Source: Kaistella chaponensis
GTDB taxonomy: Bacteria > Bacteroidota > Bacteroidia > Flavobacteriales > Weeksellaceae
Assembly (NCBI RefSeq): GCF_900156725.1
Contig: NZ_FTOI01000005.1
Span: 1-64,000 of the forward strand
DNA: 64,000 nt
Direction: 5' to 3'
Shown here: piece after piece, positions 8,857 through 18,600 of the stretch
Layout of the letters: each line of letters begins with the position of its first letter
Numbering within the stretch: the stretch's first letter is position 1
Translations under genes and position numbers: made by a program
Notes under the pieces: model-generated
What the model saw: only the letters and a program-made list of their open reading frames with translations
What the model was told of the DNA's origin: nothing
Database searches by the model: none

Positions 8857-9370
8857 CTTTTACAGTTATTTCTTCAACACCGGTATCGATCAAGATTTGT
8901 TTTACTGCATCAACATTATCGGTTACAAACTCCATCATAAATTTATCGTCTGTAGTTCGTGGATCCGGATTTTGAGGTGGACAACCTGGATACATTTTAT
9001 TTCTAATCAAAAAGGTAAGAGACATCATGTGCGCTGCACAGAAAACCATAAGTTCAAACATTGGAACTACGAATGCAGGCATGTTGTGTCCCCAATCAAA
9101 TGAAGGTTTTCCTCCGATATTCTGTGCCCAATCATGGTTCATGGTGTACCAAGTGACAGTAACTCCTATACATAAACCGTAGACTGCGTACATAAAAGCA
9201 GCATCTGAAATTCTTGTTTTTCTTAAACCCAAAGCTTTGTCAAGACCGTGAACCGGAAAAGGAGTATACACCTCGTTAATCGCAATTCCTTTTTCGTTGA
9301 AAGCGTGTACACCGTTTAACAAATCATCATCGTCGGCATAAATACCAAATACTATTTTAGTGGTGCTCAT
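8849..9370 (-). CDS. actD: Alternative complex III subunit ActD (DUF3341)
   Basis: A small membrane subunit with the DUF3341 fold, two transmembrane helices in the centre (about residues 60-80 and 98-120) and an N-terminal KIVFGIYADDDDLLNGV soluble stretch. ATG 9370 (MSTTKIVFG) is chosen over the upstream in-frame start at 9400 because relatives begin there. It overlaps actC by 14 nt. The exact function in the complex is structural, at the cytoplasmic side, by analogy with solved ACIII structures. Confidence 0.9.
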   Translation of the reverse strand: MSTTKIVFGIYADDDDLLNGVHAFNEKGIAINEVYTPFPVHGLDKALGLRKTRISDAAFMYAVYGLCIGVTVTWYTMNHDWAQNIGGKPSFDWGHNMPAFVVPMFELMVFCAAHMMSLTFLIRNKMYPGCPPQNPDPRTTDDKFMMEFVTDNVDAVKQILIDTGVEEITVKDA

Positions 9371-10757
9371 CTTCTTCTTCTTTAGTTTTATAAGTTTCAC
9401 CTGATATTTTCAGAATAGTTTTCAGCTCAGCCTGTGCAATTACAGGGAACGTTCTTGCGTATAATAAAAATAATACTCCAAAAAATCCTATTGTTCCTAG
9501 AAACACTCCAACATCAATGATGGTTGGCTTAAACATTGTCCATGAACTTGGTAAATAATCTCTGGAAATATTGATAACGATAATATCAAATCTTTCGAAC
9601 CACATCCCGATGTTAATAATTAGGGCGATAATAAAGGTTGCCATAATATTAGTTCGTACTCTTTTGAACCAGAATAATGCAGGAACAATTAAGTTACAAG
9701 TAATCAATGCCCAGAATGCCCACCAATAAGGACCGGTTGCTGCACCCGGAGAAAGGTATGTAAAATCTTCATATCTTGAACCTGAATACCAACCGATGAA
9801 ATACTCTGTACCATACGCTACAGTTACCATTCCACCAGTAATGATGATAACGATATTCATGATTTCGATGTGATACATGGTAATGTAATCCTCAAGGTGA
9901 CACACTTTTCTCGCAACTAACAATAGTGTTTGTACCATTGCAAATCCAGAGAAAACTGCTCCTGCAACGAAATACGGTGGATAAATAGTTGAGTGCCATC
10001 CTTTAATTACAGAGGTTGCAAAGTCAAAAGATACCGTGGTGTGTACTGAGAATACCAATGGAGTTGCTAAACCAGCTAATACCAAAGATAGTTCTTCGAA
10101 ACGTTGCCAGTGTTTTGCTTTACCACCCCACCCAAATGCGAGGAAGGTATAAATTCTTTTTGTCCAAGGCGTTTTTGCCCGGTCTCTAATCATTGCAAAG
10201 TCAGGAATTAATCCCATAAACCAGAAAACGGTTGATACGGAGAAATACGTTGAAATTGCAAATACATCCCAAAGTAAAGGCGAGTTAAAATTGGTCCATA
10301 ATGAACCAAATTGGTTCGGTAAAGGGAAAACCCAGTATCCTACCCAAACTCTACCCATGTGAATTACTGGGAAAATAGCCGCCTGAACTACAGCAAAGAT
10401 TGTCATTGCTTCCGCAGAACGGTTAACAGACATTCTCCATCTTTGTCTAAATAATAACAATACTGCGGAGATTAAGGTTCCGGCGTGACCGATTCCTACC
10501 CACCAAACGAAGTTGGTAATATCCCATCCCCAGTTATTGGTTCTATTAAGTCCCCATGCACCGATTCCGGTCCCAATTGTATAAGCGATACACCCAAACC
10601 CGTAAAGGAATAAGGTTAAGGCGATCCAAAAGGAAACCCACCACAGTTTACCTGCGCGTTCCTCGATAGGTCTTGCAATATCTTCGGAGATATCGTGATA
10701 AGTCTTATGACCAATAATTAAAGGTTCCCTTATCGGAGCTTCGTAATGTCCTGACAT
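9357..10757 (-). CDS. actC: Alternative complex III subunit ActC (NrfD-type quinol-binding membrane protein)
   Basis: A 466-residue polytopic protein of the polysulfide reductase NrfD family with about ten transmembrane helices. This is the main quinol-oxidising membrane subunit, docked to the iron-sulfur subunit ActB. Conserved features include GIGHAGTLISAVLLLFRQRWR near residues 90-110 and FSVHTTVSFDFA in the middle. It follows actB by 18 nt. Confidence 0.93.
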   Translation of the reverse strand: MSGHYEAPIREPLIIGHKTYHDISEDIARPIEERAGKLWWVSFWIALTLFLYGFGCIAYTIGTGIGAWGLNRTNNWGWDITNFVWWVGIGHAGTLISAVLLLFRQRWRMSVNRSAEAMTIFAVVQAAIFPVIHMGRVWVGYWVFPLPNQFGSLWTNFNSPLLWDVFAISTYFSVSTVFWFMGLIPDFAMIRDRAKTPWTKRIYTFLAFGWGGKAKHWQRFEELSLVLAGLATPLVFSVHTTVSFDFATSVIKGWHSTIYPPYFVAGAVFSGFAMVQTLLLVARKVCHLEDYITMYHIEIMNIVIIITGGMVTVAYGTEYFIGWYSGSRYEDFTYLSPGAATGPYWWAFWALITCNLIVPALFWFKRVRTNIMATFIIALIINIGMWFERFDIIVINISRDYLPSSWTMFKPTIIDVGVFLGTIGFFGVLFLLYARTFPVIAQAELKTILKISGETYKTKEEEDEHH

Positions 10758-10775
10758 TTTTTACCTATTTATTAT

Positions 10776-13700
10776 TTAAACGTTATTTTCTTTTCTGTTT
10801 CTTACTTTGGTATGGTAGAATACATTTGGTTTTGTACCAATTTCTTCCAACAAAGTATATCTTCTATTGGTGCTGAAAAGCGCCCGAATTTCTGAATTTT
10901 TGTCATTCATATCACCGAATTTTAAAGCGGTGGTTGGACAAGCATTCACACAAGCAGTGGTGAACTCACCATCTTTGATTGTTCTTCCCTCTTTCTTAGC
11001 TTCTAAAATGGTGTTCTGTGTCATCTGAATACACATCGAACATTTTTCCATAACCCCTCTTGTTCTTACAACAACATCAGGATTTAGAACCATTCTTCCT
11101 AAATCATTATTTTGATTAAAGTCGAATTTATCATTCAAATTGTAAGTAAACCAGTTGAATCTTCTTACTTTATAAGGACAGTTATTGGCGCAATATCTTG
11201 TACCGATACATCTGTTATAAGCCATCTGATTTTGACCTTGCTTCCCGTGAGAAGTTGCCGCAACTGGACAAACTGTTTCACATGGAGCATGGTTGCAATG
11301 TTGACACATTACCGGTTGGAAAATCACATCCGGATTATTCGCAGGATGATTTAAAATACCGCTTTTCTTGTCTAAGAAATGACCATACATTCCAGGAACA
11401 TCAAGATCTGCCGAGATTGCTTCTTCCTGAGAAAGTTTACCATCTTTATTCAAATCAACATTCGCAGGGATATCAGTTGAGTAGTAACGGTCAATTCTTA
11501 ACCAAAACATATCTCGAGACATTCTTACTTCCGCTTTCCCAACTACAGGAACATTATTTTCAGCTTGACAAGCGATGACACAAGCGCCACATCCTGTACA
11601 AGAATTCAAATCTACTGATAAATTAAAGTGAGGACCATCGGTATCATCAAAAGCATCCCAAAGATCTATTTTACCTGCAGGCATTGCACCACCGATAGTA
11701 TGATATTCTAAAGGTTTGTTCCAACCTAATTTTTCGTCGTCGAATTTTACATTCAAGAAAGTATCCAAAGGAACTTCTCTAGCAATTTCATAACGACCCA
11801 TCAAAGTATTTTGAAGCTGCATTCCTGCAAATTCATGATCGCCACCAGTTTTCTCAATTTTTACATTTGATAAAATTGAGTTAGAGCCATCAAATAAAGG
11901 ATAAGCATTAACACCTGTTTCGGCAACTTTTCCAGAATCTTTTTTACCATATCCAAGTGCAAGTCCGAACGAGCCATCTGCTTGACCAGGCTGCACAAAT
12001 ACAGGAACATCTTTTATTGTAACGCCATTAACTGTTACGTTAACAATAGATCCACCCAACTGCATTCTCGCATTCAAATCATTGTTAAGACCTAATTTTT
12101 CAGCATCTCCTGGAGAAACGGTCAAATAATTATCCCACGATAATCTTGTAATAGGATCTGGAAGTTCTTGCAACCAAGGATTGTTTGCTTGAGTACCGTC
12201 TCCAATTGCAGTTTTGGTATAAAGAACTAATTCTAAATCAGCTGATTTAAAACTGCTCAGTTCAGTGATTGCTTGCTGTGCATTTCCAGCAGCGTAAGAA
12301 ATACCGGAAGGATTACCACCTGCAATCACCCCATTATAAAGAGCTTTATTAAATGTAGTTCCACCAATTAGTGTAGCTGCATTCGCTTTTAAATAATCGT
12401 AATAATTATTAGCAGGATTTCCTTTTCCATTCATCCAAACCAAAAGTGAATCTTCGATTTGTCTAGACTTGTATATTTTCTGAATGGTTGGTTGCATTAA
12501 AGTATAAACTCCAGTTTGCGGCGCAAAATCACCCCATGATTCTAACCAATTTGCAACAGGAATTACAGCTTTTGCTGCCTTATACATTTCATTTTTCTTG
12601 TCGGTAATTGCAACGACACAAGCTACTTTTTCTAGCGCTTTTCTAAAATCTTCTCCTTTATTGCTGGAATAAATTGGATTTACATTGTTAGCGATGAGTA
12701 CACCAACTTGTCCTGAAGACATCCAACCTAAGAATTCTTTATATTTTGCGCCATCAAATTCTTTAAGGAAATTTGCTTTTCCAGTTAAAGCACTTGATGC
12801 TAATTTTTGATTAATTAAATGAGCTAAAACAAAAGCTCCTTTTGAACCGTCAGCGAAAACAACAGCATTGCTTCCTTTCGCCTGAAGTTCTTTTACGATC
12901 TCGCCCGCTTCTTTGCTTACGCTTCCACCATTAAGACCATTATAAACTTCAATTAAAACTTTATTTACTGCACTTGGTTTCAATTGAACCCTTGTATCAG
13001 CATTGGCTCCAGTTAATGACAAATTCGATTCGATCTGAATGTGTCTTAACATATTTGGACCAGGCTTTCTTGCTGCACCATAGCTGGTTTCTAGCGAAGC
13101 ACCATTATAATCTCCTAAGAAATCTGCCTGAAAAGAAACGACCAACTGCGTTTTCGACAAGTCATAAACAGGTAATGCTCTTTGTCCGAAAACTTCTTGA
13201 GCGGCATCTAAAGCTGCCGAATGCGGAACCGCATCATACGTTACTAACTCTGCAGAAGGGTATTTGGTTTTGAAATCTGCAAACAATTTCTTGAAAGTTG
13301 GTGAAGGAAAAGAATGTGACAATACAACAATCTTTTTCCCTGCAGCCTGCGCTTGCGATATACCTTTTAAAACGAAATCATCAACACTATCAAAAGTATC
13401 ATCTTTTCCGTTGAGTTTCGGTTGTTTTACTTTGTCATTATCATAAAGAGAAAGAACCGCCGCTTGTGCACGCGCATTAGTTTTACCCAACGCATTCGCC
13501 ATAGGATTCGGCTCAATTTTAATCGGTCTTCCTTCTCTGGTTTTTACCAAAACACTAGCGAAATCATAACCATCAAAATAAGTAGACGCGTAATAATTAG
13601 GAATTCCTGGAATTATTTCGTGAGGTTTAACTACATAAGGAATGGTTTTAATTACTGGAGCTTCACAAGCTGCTAAAGTTACAGCTGCCGTTGAAAATCC

Positions 13701-13871
13701 CAAAAGTTTCAGGAAATTTCTTCTTGAAGTTCCAGACTCATTCGATTGATCGCCTCTTAATAATTCATCCACCGGAATTTCGTTCTGAAATTCTTTTAGG
13801 GCCAACTTACCGTTTAAGCTTGGATCCTTCAGTTCGTGAATATTTCTGAATTGTATTTTATTTGAAGCCAT
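10776..13871 (-). CDS. actB: Alternative complex III subunit ActB (molybdopterin-oxidoreductase-like plus Fe-S domain)
   Basis: A large (about 1031 residues) periplasmic subunit. A TAT-like signal with lipobox (SRRNFLKLLGFSTA, then LAAC) lies near residues 48-70, some way into the protein, as is usual for Bacteroidota ActB. The large central region is related to molybdopterin oxidoreductases but the subunit is not expected to bind molybdenum. The C-terminal ferredoxin domain has four Cys clusters (CTGCGACVIAC, CQHCNHAPCETVCP, CIGTRYCANNCP, and CSMC with a later CVNACP) for iron-sulfur centres. ATG 13871 (MASNKIQFRN) is preferred to an upstream start at 13928 that would run into actA. Confidence 0.93.
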   Translation of the reverse strand: MASNKIQFRNIHELKDPSLNGKLALKEFQNEIPVDELLRGDQSNESGTSRRNFLKLLGFSTAAVTLAACEAPVIKTIPYVVKPHEIIPGIPNYYASTYFDGYDFASVLVKTREGRPIKIEPNPMANALGKTNARAQAAVLSLYDNDKVKQPKLNGKDDTFDSVDDFVLKGISQAQAAGKKIVVLSHSFPSPTFKKLFADFKTKYPSAELVTYDAVPHSAALDAAQEVFGQRALPVYDLSKTQLVVSFQADFLGDYNGASLETSYGAARKPGPNMLRHIQIESNLSLTGANADTRVQLKPSAVNKVLIEVYNGLNGGSVSKEAGEIVKELQAKGSNAVVFADGSKGAFVLAHLINQKLASSALTGKANFLKEFDGAKYKEFLGWMSSGQVGVLIANNVNPIYSSNKGEDFRKALEKVACVVAITDKKNEMYKAAKAVIPVANWLESWGDFAPQTGVYTLMQPTIQKIYKSRQIEDSLLVWMNGKGNPANNYYDYLKANAATLIGGTTFNKALYNGVIAGGNPSGISYAAGNAQQAITELSSFKSADLELVLYTKTAIGDGTQANNPWLQELPDPITRLSWDNYLTVSPGDAEKLGLNNDLNARMQLGGSIVNVTVNGVTIKDVPVFVQPGQADGSFGLALGYGKKDSGKVAETGVNAYPLFDGSNSILSNVKIEKTGGDHEFAGMQLQNTLMGRYEIAREVPLDTFLNVKFDDEKLGWNKPLEYHTIGGAMPAGKIDLWDAFDDTDGPHFNLSVDLNSCTGCGACVIACQAENNVPVVGKAEVRMSRDMFWLRIDRYYSTDIPANVDLNKDGKLSQEEAISADLDVPGMYGHFLDKKSGILNHPANNPDVIFQPVMCQHCNHAPCETVCPVAATSHGKQGQNQMAYNRCIGTRYCANNCPYKVRRFNWFTYNLNDKFDFNQNNDLGRMVLNPDVVVRTRGVMEKCSMCIQMTQNTILEAKKEGRTIKDGEFTTACVNACPTTALKFGDMNDKNSEIRALFSTNRRYTLLEEIGTKPNVFYHTKVRNRKENNV

Positions 13872-13893
13872 TGATACTTCTAATTTTTTATTA

Positions 13894-15255
13894 TTAATAA
13901 TGACATTTACCACACTCAAGACCTCCAATCGCAGCCACTGTAACTTTGGTACCAGAACCGTATTGTTTTTTCAATTTATCGTGTAGATTTTTGAAATACT
14001 CTTTATTATAACCATTGGTCATATCCACTTCTGTAGTTCTGTGACATTCGATACACCATCCCATTGTGAAATCGTTTGCCATCTGTACCACATTCATGGT
14101 ATCAATTTGACCGTGACATGCTTTACAAACCACATCGATTTTAGCTTCAGGGTTTTTCTTATTGAATGAAGTTATAATTGCATTTTCTCCTGCTACAACG
14201 TGTTGCGCGTGATTGAAGTATACGAAATCCGGCATATTATGGATCCTAGTCCATTCCACGGGTTGTGTTTTGCCTGTATATTGCTGTGAAGCAGGATCCC
14301 AACCAACAGCAGAATATATTTTTTGAATCTCACCATCATAGAATGCTTTGTCTTTTCCTGGCTCGATGTATTTTCCTTTGTATTCGGAAATCATTTTGTG
14401 ACAGTTCATACAAACATTCATTGAAGGAACTTCAGAAACCTTTCCATATTTTGCGGAAGAGTGACAAAGTTGACAATCAATTTTGTTTTCCCCTGCGTGA
14501 ATTTTGTGAGAGAAATAAATCGGCTGCTCAGGTTTGTATCCTTTATAAACACCAACCCACATCAACCAGTTCCAAATTCCGTATGCCGCAAAAATTCCTA
14601 AAACTACCAAGACCCCTTTTCCAATGTAACTGTATTTTCTATACATATCACCGAATGAAACGGCTCTAGTCGCATTAAGTCCCGCTAATTCCTCTGTTTG
14701 TTGAAGTTTTACAAGCTGTCTTAATTTTAAAAGCAACCACAAAAGCAAACCACCAATCGCAATCAGTGAAATCAAAATAACTTTTGAATTCGTGGATTGT
14801 TTTTGAGCCATTTCCAGTGCAGCTACAGAGTTTGTATCTGATGCAGTTGCAGCGTCTGCTGCAGGTTCAGGAGCAGGTGGATTTGTAGTATACTCCAAAA
14901 TATCATCGATATCCTTATCTGATAGATTAGGAAATGCAAGCATTTCGGTTTTGTTGAATTTTGCAAAAACTTCATTGGCGTACTTGTCACCAGAAGCTCG
15001 CAGTGCTTTATTGTCTTTGACCCACTTACGAATCCAATCTGTATCTAAGTTTTGCTCCTTTTTAAGCCTGTCTACAACGCCCCCTAAAGCAGGACCGACC
15101 AATTGCTTATCTAAAGCGTGACACGCGGTACAGTTTGCTTTAAAAAGCTTCTCACCATTTTTCGCGTCTCCTTGCGCGTAAATAGAAGCACTGGTCGATA
15201 GCAACACATATATTGCGATGAGACCTCTTTTGTAATGCTTTCTCCAACTAATCAT
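13894..15255 (-). CDS. actA: Alternative complex III subunit ActA, multiheme cytochrome c with extra N-terminal heme domain
   Basis: A 453-residue protein with a signal peptide (cleavage probably after YAQ, residue 28) and six CxxCH motifs. The first, CTACH at 42-46, sits in a separate class I cytochrome c domain (residues 30-130). A Pro/Ala linker and two transmembrane helices (about 155-177 and 211-235) follow, then the ActA-type domain with CQLCH, CMNCH, CKACH, CIECH and a C-terminal CGKCH. Canonical ActA is pentaheme, so the N-terminal domain is an added module. It is the first gene of the operon and diverges from the SPOR gene. Confidence 0.93.
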   Translation of the reverse strand: MISWRKHYKRGLIAIYVLLSTSASIYAQGDAKNGEKLFKANCTACHALDKQLVGPALGGVVDRLKKEQNLDTDWIRKWVKDNKALRASGDKYANEVFAKFNKTEMLAFPNLSDKDIDDILEYTTNPPAPEPAADAATASDTNSVAALEMAQKQSTNSKVILISLIAIGGLLLWLLLKLRQLVKLQQTEELAGLNATRAVSFGDMYRKYSYIGKGVLVVLGIFAAYGIWNWLMWVGVYKGYKPEQPIYFSHKIHAGENKIDCQLCHSSAKYGKVSEVPSMNVCMNCHKMISEYKGKYIEPGKDKAFYDGEIQKIYSAVGWDPASQQYTGKTQPVEWTRIHNMPDFVYFNHAQHVVAGENAIITSFNKKNPEAKIDVVCKACHGQIDTMNVVQMANDFTMGWCIECHRTTEVDMTNGYNKEYFKNLHDKLKKQYGSGTKVTVAAIGGLECGKCHY

Positions 15256-15301
15256 ATAAATCTTGGGTTAGTAAATTGTGTTGTGTTTACTTTTAACTTG
15301 G

Positions 15302-15309
15302 CAAAAATA
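15302..15309 (-). promoter_or_regulatory. Putative -7 element (TATTTTTG) of the act operon
   Basis: The minus strand reads TATTTTTG, matching TAnnTTTG, 47 nt before the actA ATG at 15255. No TTG lies at the expected spacing upstream, so this is a partial match only. Confidence 0.35.
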
Positions 15310-15392
15310 GCACATTTAACAGAAAATTAAGAAGAGAACGGTGTTGCAATTTATCATTTAAGTTAATTTATAATAGTTCTAAATTACAAATG

Positions 15393-15422
15393 TTGGTATA
15401 ATTTTAAATTGTTATAAATTTG
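15393..15422 (+). promoter_or_regulatory. Bacteroidota-type promoter of the SPOR-domain gene
   Basis: TTG at 15393-15395 and TAAATTTG at 15415-15422 are separated by 19 nt, a good match to the sigma-ABfr consensus. The ATG at 15439 is 17 nt downstream of the -7 box, implying a very short leader. Confidence 0.65.
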
Positions 15423-15438
15423 CGTAAAATAAAGCTAA

Positions 15439-15987
15439 ATGAAATATATCCATAAAATATACACTGTCTTTTTATTCCTTACCATTAATACCATTGAAGC
15501 CCAACAAGTTGTAAAAATCGATACCATTTCTGGTACTCCATTATCGATTACAATGGATAAAAAGATTAATGATTTACTGGGAAATGTAGAGGATAAATGC
15601 AATCCCAATATCACTCATAATCCGACAAAATCTTGGAGCGAAGGGACAGACTCTTCTCCATACTCGAATATTCCGAAAATAATTGTGCCGAAAAGAGAAC
15701 TTTCAAGAGCAGAAATTTGCAGAAGAAACCCAAGAATTATGGGGTACAAAATTCAGTTAGCTGTAGTGAAAAGCAATGAGGAGGCGCGAGAAGTGGGAAT
15801 GTATTTCCGCCGAAGATTCCCAAACATGAAAGTAGAAATCGACGCTTCACTACGACCTAATTATAAAGTTATGGCAGGAAGTTATCTTTCTAAACAGACT
15901 GCAAAATCCGATTTCGGCAATGTACAAAGATCATTTAAAGATGCCCGGCTAATTCCATACCGCGTTTTCTGTGCCGAAGCAAAATAA
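15439..15987 (+). CDS. Secreted SPOR-domain protein
   Basis: A 182-residue protein with a Sec signal peptide (MKYIHKIYTVFLFLTINTIEAQ) and a C-terminal region (about residues 100-175) that looks like a SPOR domain: GYKIQLAVVKSNEEAREV, a Lys/Arg-rich helix, YKVMAGSYLSKQTAKSD, and a final basic strand. SPOR domains bind denuded peptidoglycan glycan strands, often at division sites. It stands alone, divergent from actA, and ends at a strong bidirectional terminator. The SPOR assignment is by pattern, and the specific role is unknown. Confidence 0.8.
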   Translation: MKYIHKIYTVFLFLTINTIEAQQVVKIDTISGTPLSITMDKKINDLLGNVEDKCNPNITHNPTKSWSEGTDSSPYSNIPKIIVPKRELSRAEICRRNPRIMGYKIQLAVVKSNEEAREVGMYFRRRFPNMKVEIDASLRPNYKVMAGSYLSKQTAKSDFGNVQRSFKDARLIPYRVFCAEAK

Positions 15988-16003
15988 TACACCCTTTAAT
16001 CAC

Positions 16004-16048
16004 AAAAAAATAAAGCCACTTTCAAATAGAGAGCGGCTTTATTTTTTT
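16004..16048. terminator. Bidirectional terminator, 14-bp perfect stem
   Basis: AAAAAAATAAAGCC (16004-16017) is the exact reverse complement of GGCTTTATTTTTTT (16035-16048). It sits between two convergent genes, the SPOR gene and the response regulator, and serves both. Confidence 0.85.
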
Positions 16049-16096
16049 CGAAGGTTTAAAGAACTGCGTCTTTTCGCCATCTAAATAGTTCTGTTC

Positions 16097-16783
16097 TTAA
16101 TTCTTCACGAGCAAACGGAAACCTTCCCCGTGAACATTGATGATTTCTAAACCATCATCTTCTCTCAGTAATTTCCGCAATTTTGCGATATACACATCCA
16201 TACTTCTTGCAGTAAAATAATTTTCCTTCTTCCAGATTTTTCTTAATGCTAAATCTCTTGGCATAAAGTCGTTTCGGTGCATACAAAGCAATTTCAACAA
16301 TTCATTCTCTTTTGGAGAAAGCTTGTATTCATTATCATTAACTCTTAATTGACGCAACATGGAATCGAAAAAGATATTGCTGATTTTGAATTGTTCCTGT
16401 TCTTCATCTTCCAAAACTGCACTTCTTTGTAGTATTGCTTTGATTTTATAAAGCAAAAGCTCTGTATCAAAAGGTTTTGTAATATAATCGTCGGCTCCTA
16501 ACTGATAACCTTTCAGAATATCTTCGCGCATATTTCTAGCGGTGAGAAAAATGATCGGTATATTTTTGTCGATTCTTTTTACATCTTCTGCCAAACTGAA
16601 ACCATCTTTTTTTGGCATCATTACATCGAAAATACAGATATCGAATTCGTTTTCTGTAAATTCTTTCAAACCTTGCTCTCCATCTGTAGCCAGGTTCACT
16701 TCAAAGTTATTTATTGTTAAATAATCTTTCAAAACCGCCCCAAAACTTTGGTCGTCTTCTACTAATAAGATTCTGTTACTCAT
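16097..16783 (-). CDS. OmpR-family response regulator
   Basis: A 228-residue DNA-binding response regulator. The receiver domain has the acidic pair ED (9-10), phospho-acceptor Asp53 (DICIFDVMMP), Thr81 and Lys103. A winged-helix Trans_reg_C domain occupies about residues 130-228 with the usual LRVNDNEYKLSPKENELLKLL start. It lies 69 nt after its partner histidine kinase, on the same strand. The regulon is not indicated by the neighbours. Confidence 0.95.
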   Translation of the reverse strand: MSNRILLVEDDQSFGAVLKDYLTINNFEVNLATDGEQGLKEFTENEFDICIFDVMMPKKDGFSLAEDVKRIDKNIPIIFLTARNMREDILKGYQLGADDYITKPFDTELLLYKIKAILQRSAVLEDEEQEQFKISNIFFDSMLRQLRVNDNEYKLSPKENELLKLLCMHRNDFMPRDLALRKIWKKENYFTARSMDVYIAKLRKLLREDDGLEIINVHGEGFRLLVKN

Positions 16784-16852
16784 AATACAATTGATTAAAT
16801 TTATTTATTTAGGCTAAAGATTTCTTCTTCCTTTTTTAATGTTATACTTCTT

Positions 16853-18418
16853 TTAGGCTTTATGATGATTAGGAGTCATCGGTAATTTTATGGTAAATGT
16901 ACTTCCTACATTTTTTTGGGAATCAACAATAATGAGACCTTTATGCAATTCGATAATTTTTTTCACATAAGACAATCCTAAACCCTGCCCTTTTACATTG
17001 TGAATATTACCTGTTTCTTCTCTAAAGAACTTTTCGAAAATCCGCACTTTATTATCGGTTTCCATTCCCATTCCTTTATCAGCAATTTCAATGACGTACC
17101 AATTGCCTTCATTCCTTGTTTTTACAGTAATTTCCGGTGCTTCTGTTGAATATTTATTGGCATTATCCAAAAGATTAACGAGCGCATTCGAAAAATGAAA
17201 TTCATCAATTTTAAAATGGTATTTTTCTGTATTGAATTCCTGAGTCAACGTTCCTTTTCGCTGTGCTACAATTAGGCCGAAAGATTCTGTAATCTTTTTG
17301 ATCAAAGCTCTAACATCGGTTTCCTTTAAAAATAATTTCACCTCATTACGCTCCAGTTTCGACATATTCAAAATATTTTCCACCTGATGTTTCATGCGCA
17401 GGTTTTCTTGCTTGATCAAGGCAGAATAATACTTCACTTTCTCTGGATTGGTCGCGATTTTATCGTTTGCCAATGAATCTGTTGCAACCGAAATCGTGGC
17501 AAGAGGCGTTTTAAATTCATGCGACATATTATTAATAAAATCGGTTTTGACCTCTGCGATTTTTTTCTGCTTCATCATATAATTGATGGAAATAATATAG
17601 ATCCCCAAAATCGTGAGCAAGGACAAAATCGTTCCAAGCAACATCGGTAAATTAGTTTTTGCGAGGGAATACTTTTTATCGGGAAAAACAAGCGCCAAAG
17701 TATAAAGTGTTCGGTCTTTGCTATCTGTAAAAAGCGGATAAGTGTACTCGCTTTTATCTTTTTCTGACTTAAAAATACCGTTGACAACTTTGGTGACTTC
17801 ATTTTTTTTATCCAACACCGCAAAACCAAATTTCGTATTCAAACCATTCAACCTTAATTCTTTATTTAAGATAGAATCCAACGTTTTCCCGTCCACTCGC
17901 TTTTCGACGGGCAAACTCGAAGCACTTAATTTAGCAAATTCACGCAAAGCATAGGTGTTGTTATTGATGTCTTTGCTTAACTGCGCTGTTAATGGTTCCG
18001 AGCTAATCTGTGGTTTTTTAATCTTCAAAATCCCTTCATCCGTATATAATTTGGTCAGCGTAAGACTGTCTCCTTTTTGCGAAATAGGAATGTTTTTATT
18101 CTCGACGATACTTTTCTGAAAAGTGATCGTATTTTTATTCCCTGCTTCCGAGTTTTGTTGAATGTACGTTTGCGTGGGTTGGTTACTGCTGTCAACTACG
18201 TTTTTTGCAAAATTCTTATAATATTGGTTCAGGTATTTGTCAACTTCAAGCTGTTGTGCTTTCATCGACGTAGATTCCAAAGAAGAATATACTTTGTTTG
18301 AAAAATCCTGATTCAACGCTGAGTACAATTCTTTGATCCAATATAATTGCAAAGTCACGAAGACAATCATCGAGATCGTCATTAAAACAGATATAAAAGG
18401 AATGAACTTGTTATTCAT
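16853..18418 (-). CDS. Membrane sensor histidine kinase
   Basis: A 521-residue kinase with transmembrane helices at about 5-28 and 257-280 that bracket a 225-residue periplasmic sensor region of no recognisable family. The HisKA domain carries His300 in NNMSHEFKTPLATI, and the HATPase_c domain has NLLDNANKYS (N box), ADKGMGME (G1) and GQGLGLSYVKKI (G2). There is no HAMP domain. It is paired with the response regulator downstream. The signal is unknown. Confidence 0.95.
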   Translation of the reverse strand: MNNKFIPFISVLMTISMIVFVTLQLYWIKELYSALNQDFSNKVYSSLESTSMKAQQLEVDKYLNQYYKNFAKNVVDSSNQPTQTYIQQNSEAGNKNTITFQKSIVENKNIPISQKGDSLTLTKLYTDEGILKIKKPQISSEPLTAQLSKDINNNTYALREFAKLSASSLPVEKRVDGKTLDSILNKELRLNGLNTKFGFAVLDKKNEVTKVVNGIFKSEKDKSEYTYPLFTDSKDRTLYTLALVFPDKKYSLAKTNLPMLLGTILSLLTILGIYIISINYMMKQKKIAEVKTDFINNMSHEFKTPLATISVATDSLANDKIATNPEKVKYYSALIKQENLRMKHQVENILNMSKLERNEVKLFLKETDVRALIKKITESFGLIVAQRKGTLTQEFNTEKYHFKIDEFHFSNALVNLLDNANKYSTEAPEITVKTRNEGNWYVIEIADKGMGMETDNKVRIFEKFFREETGNIHNVKGQGLGLSYVKKIIELHKGLIIVDSQKNVGSTFTIKLPMTPNHHKA

Positions 18419-18570
18419 TATGAAAATTTAATTTGAAGTGTTAAAATTACTCTTTTTAAGAATATTACAATAACATAAAAGTAAAAAAAATATTATTACT
18501 TTCTTAAAATCCAAAGATTTAACAAATAATTATGAATATCAATTGTTTAAAATTAAGTAATAATAATTTC

Positions 18571-18578
18571 TAAATTTG
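18571..18578 (+). promoter_or_regulatory. Possible -7 element (TAAATTTG) upstream of element A
   Basis: TAAATTTG matches TAnnTTTG. The nearest TTG (18543-18545) is 25 nt upstream, slightly longer than usual. If active, the AHSA1 transcript would carry a leader of about 190 nt including repeat element A. Confidence 0.35.
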
Positions 18579-18600
18579 TATAGTACACGACATCACTTAA

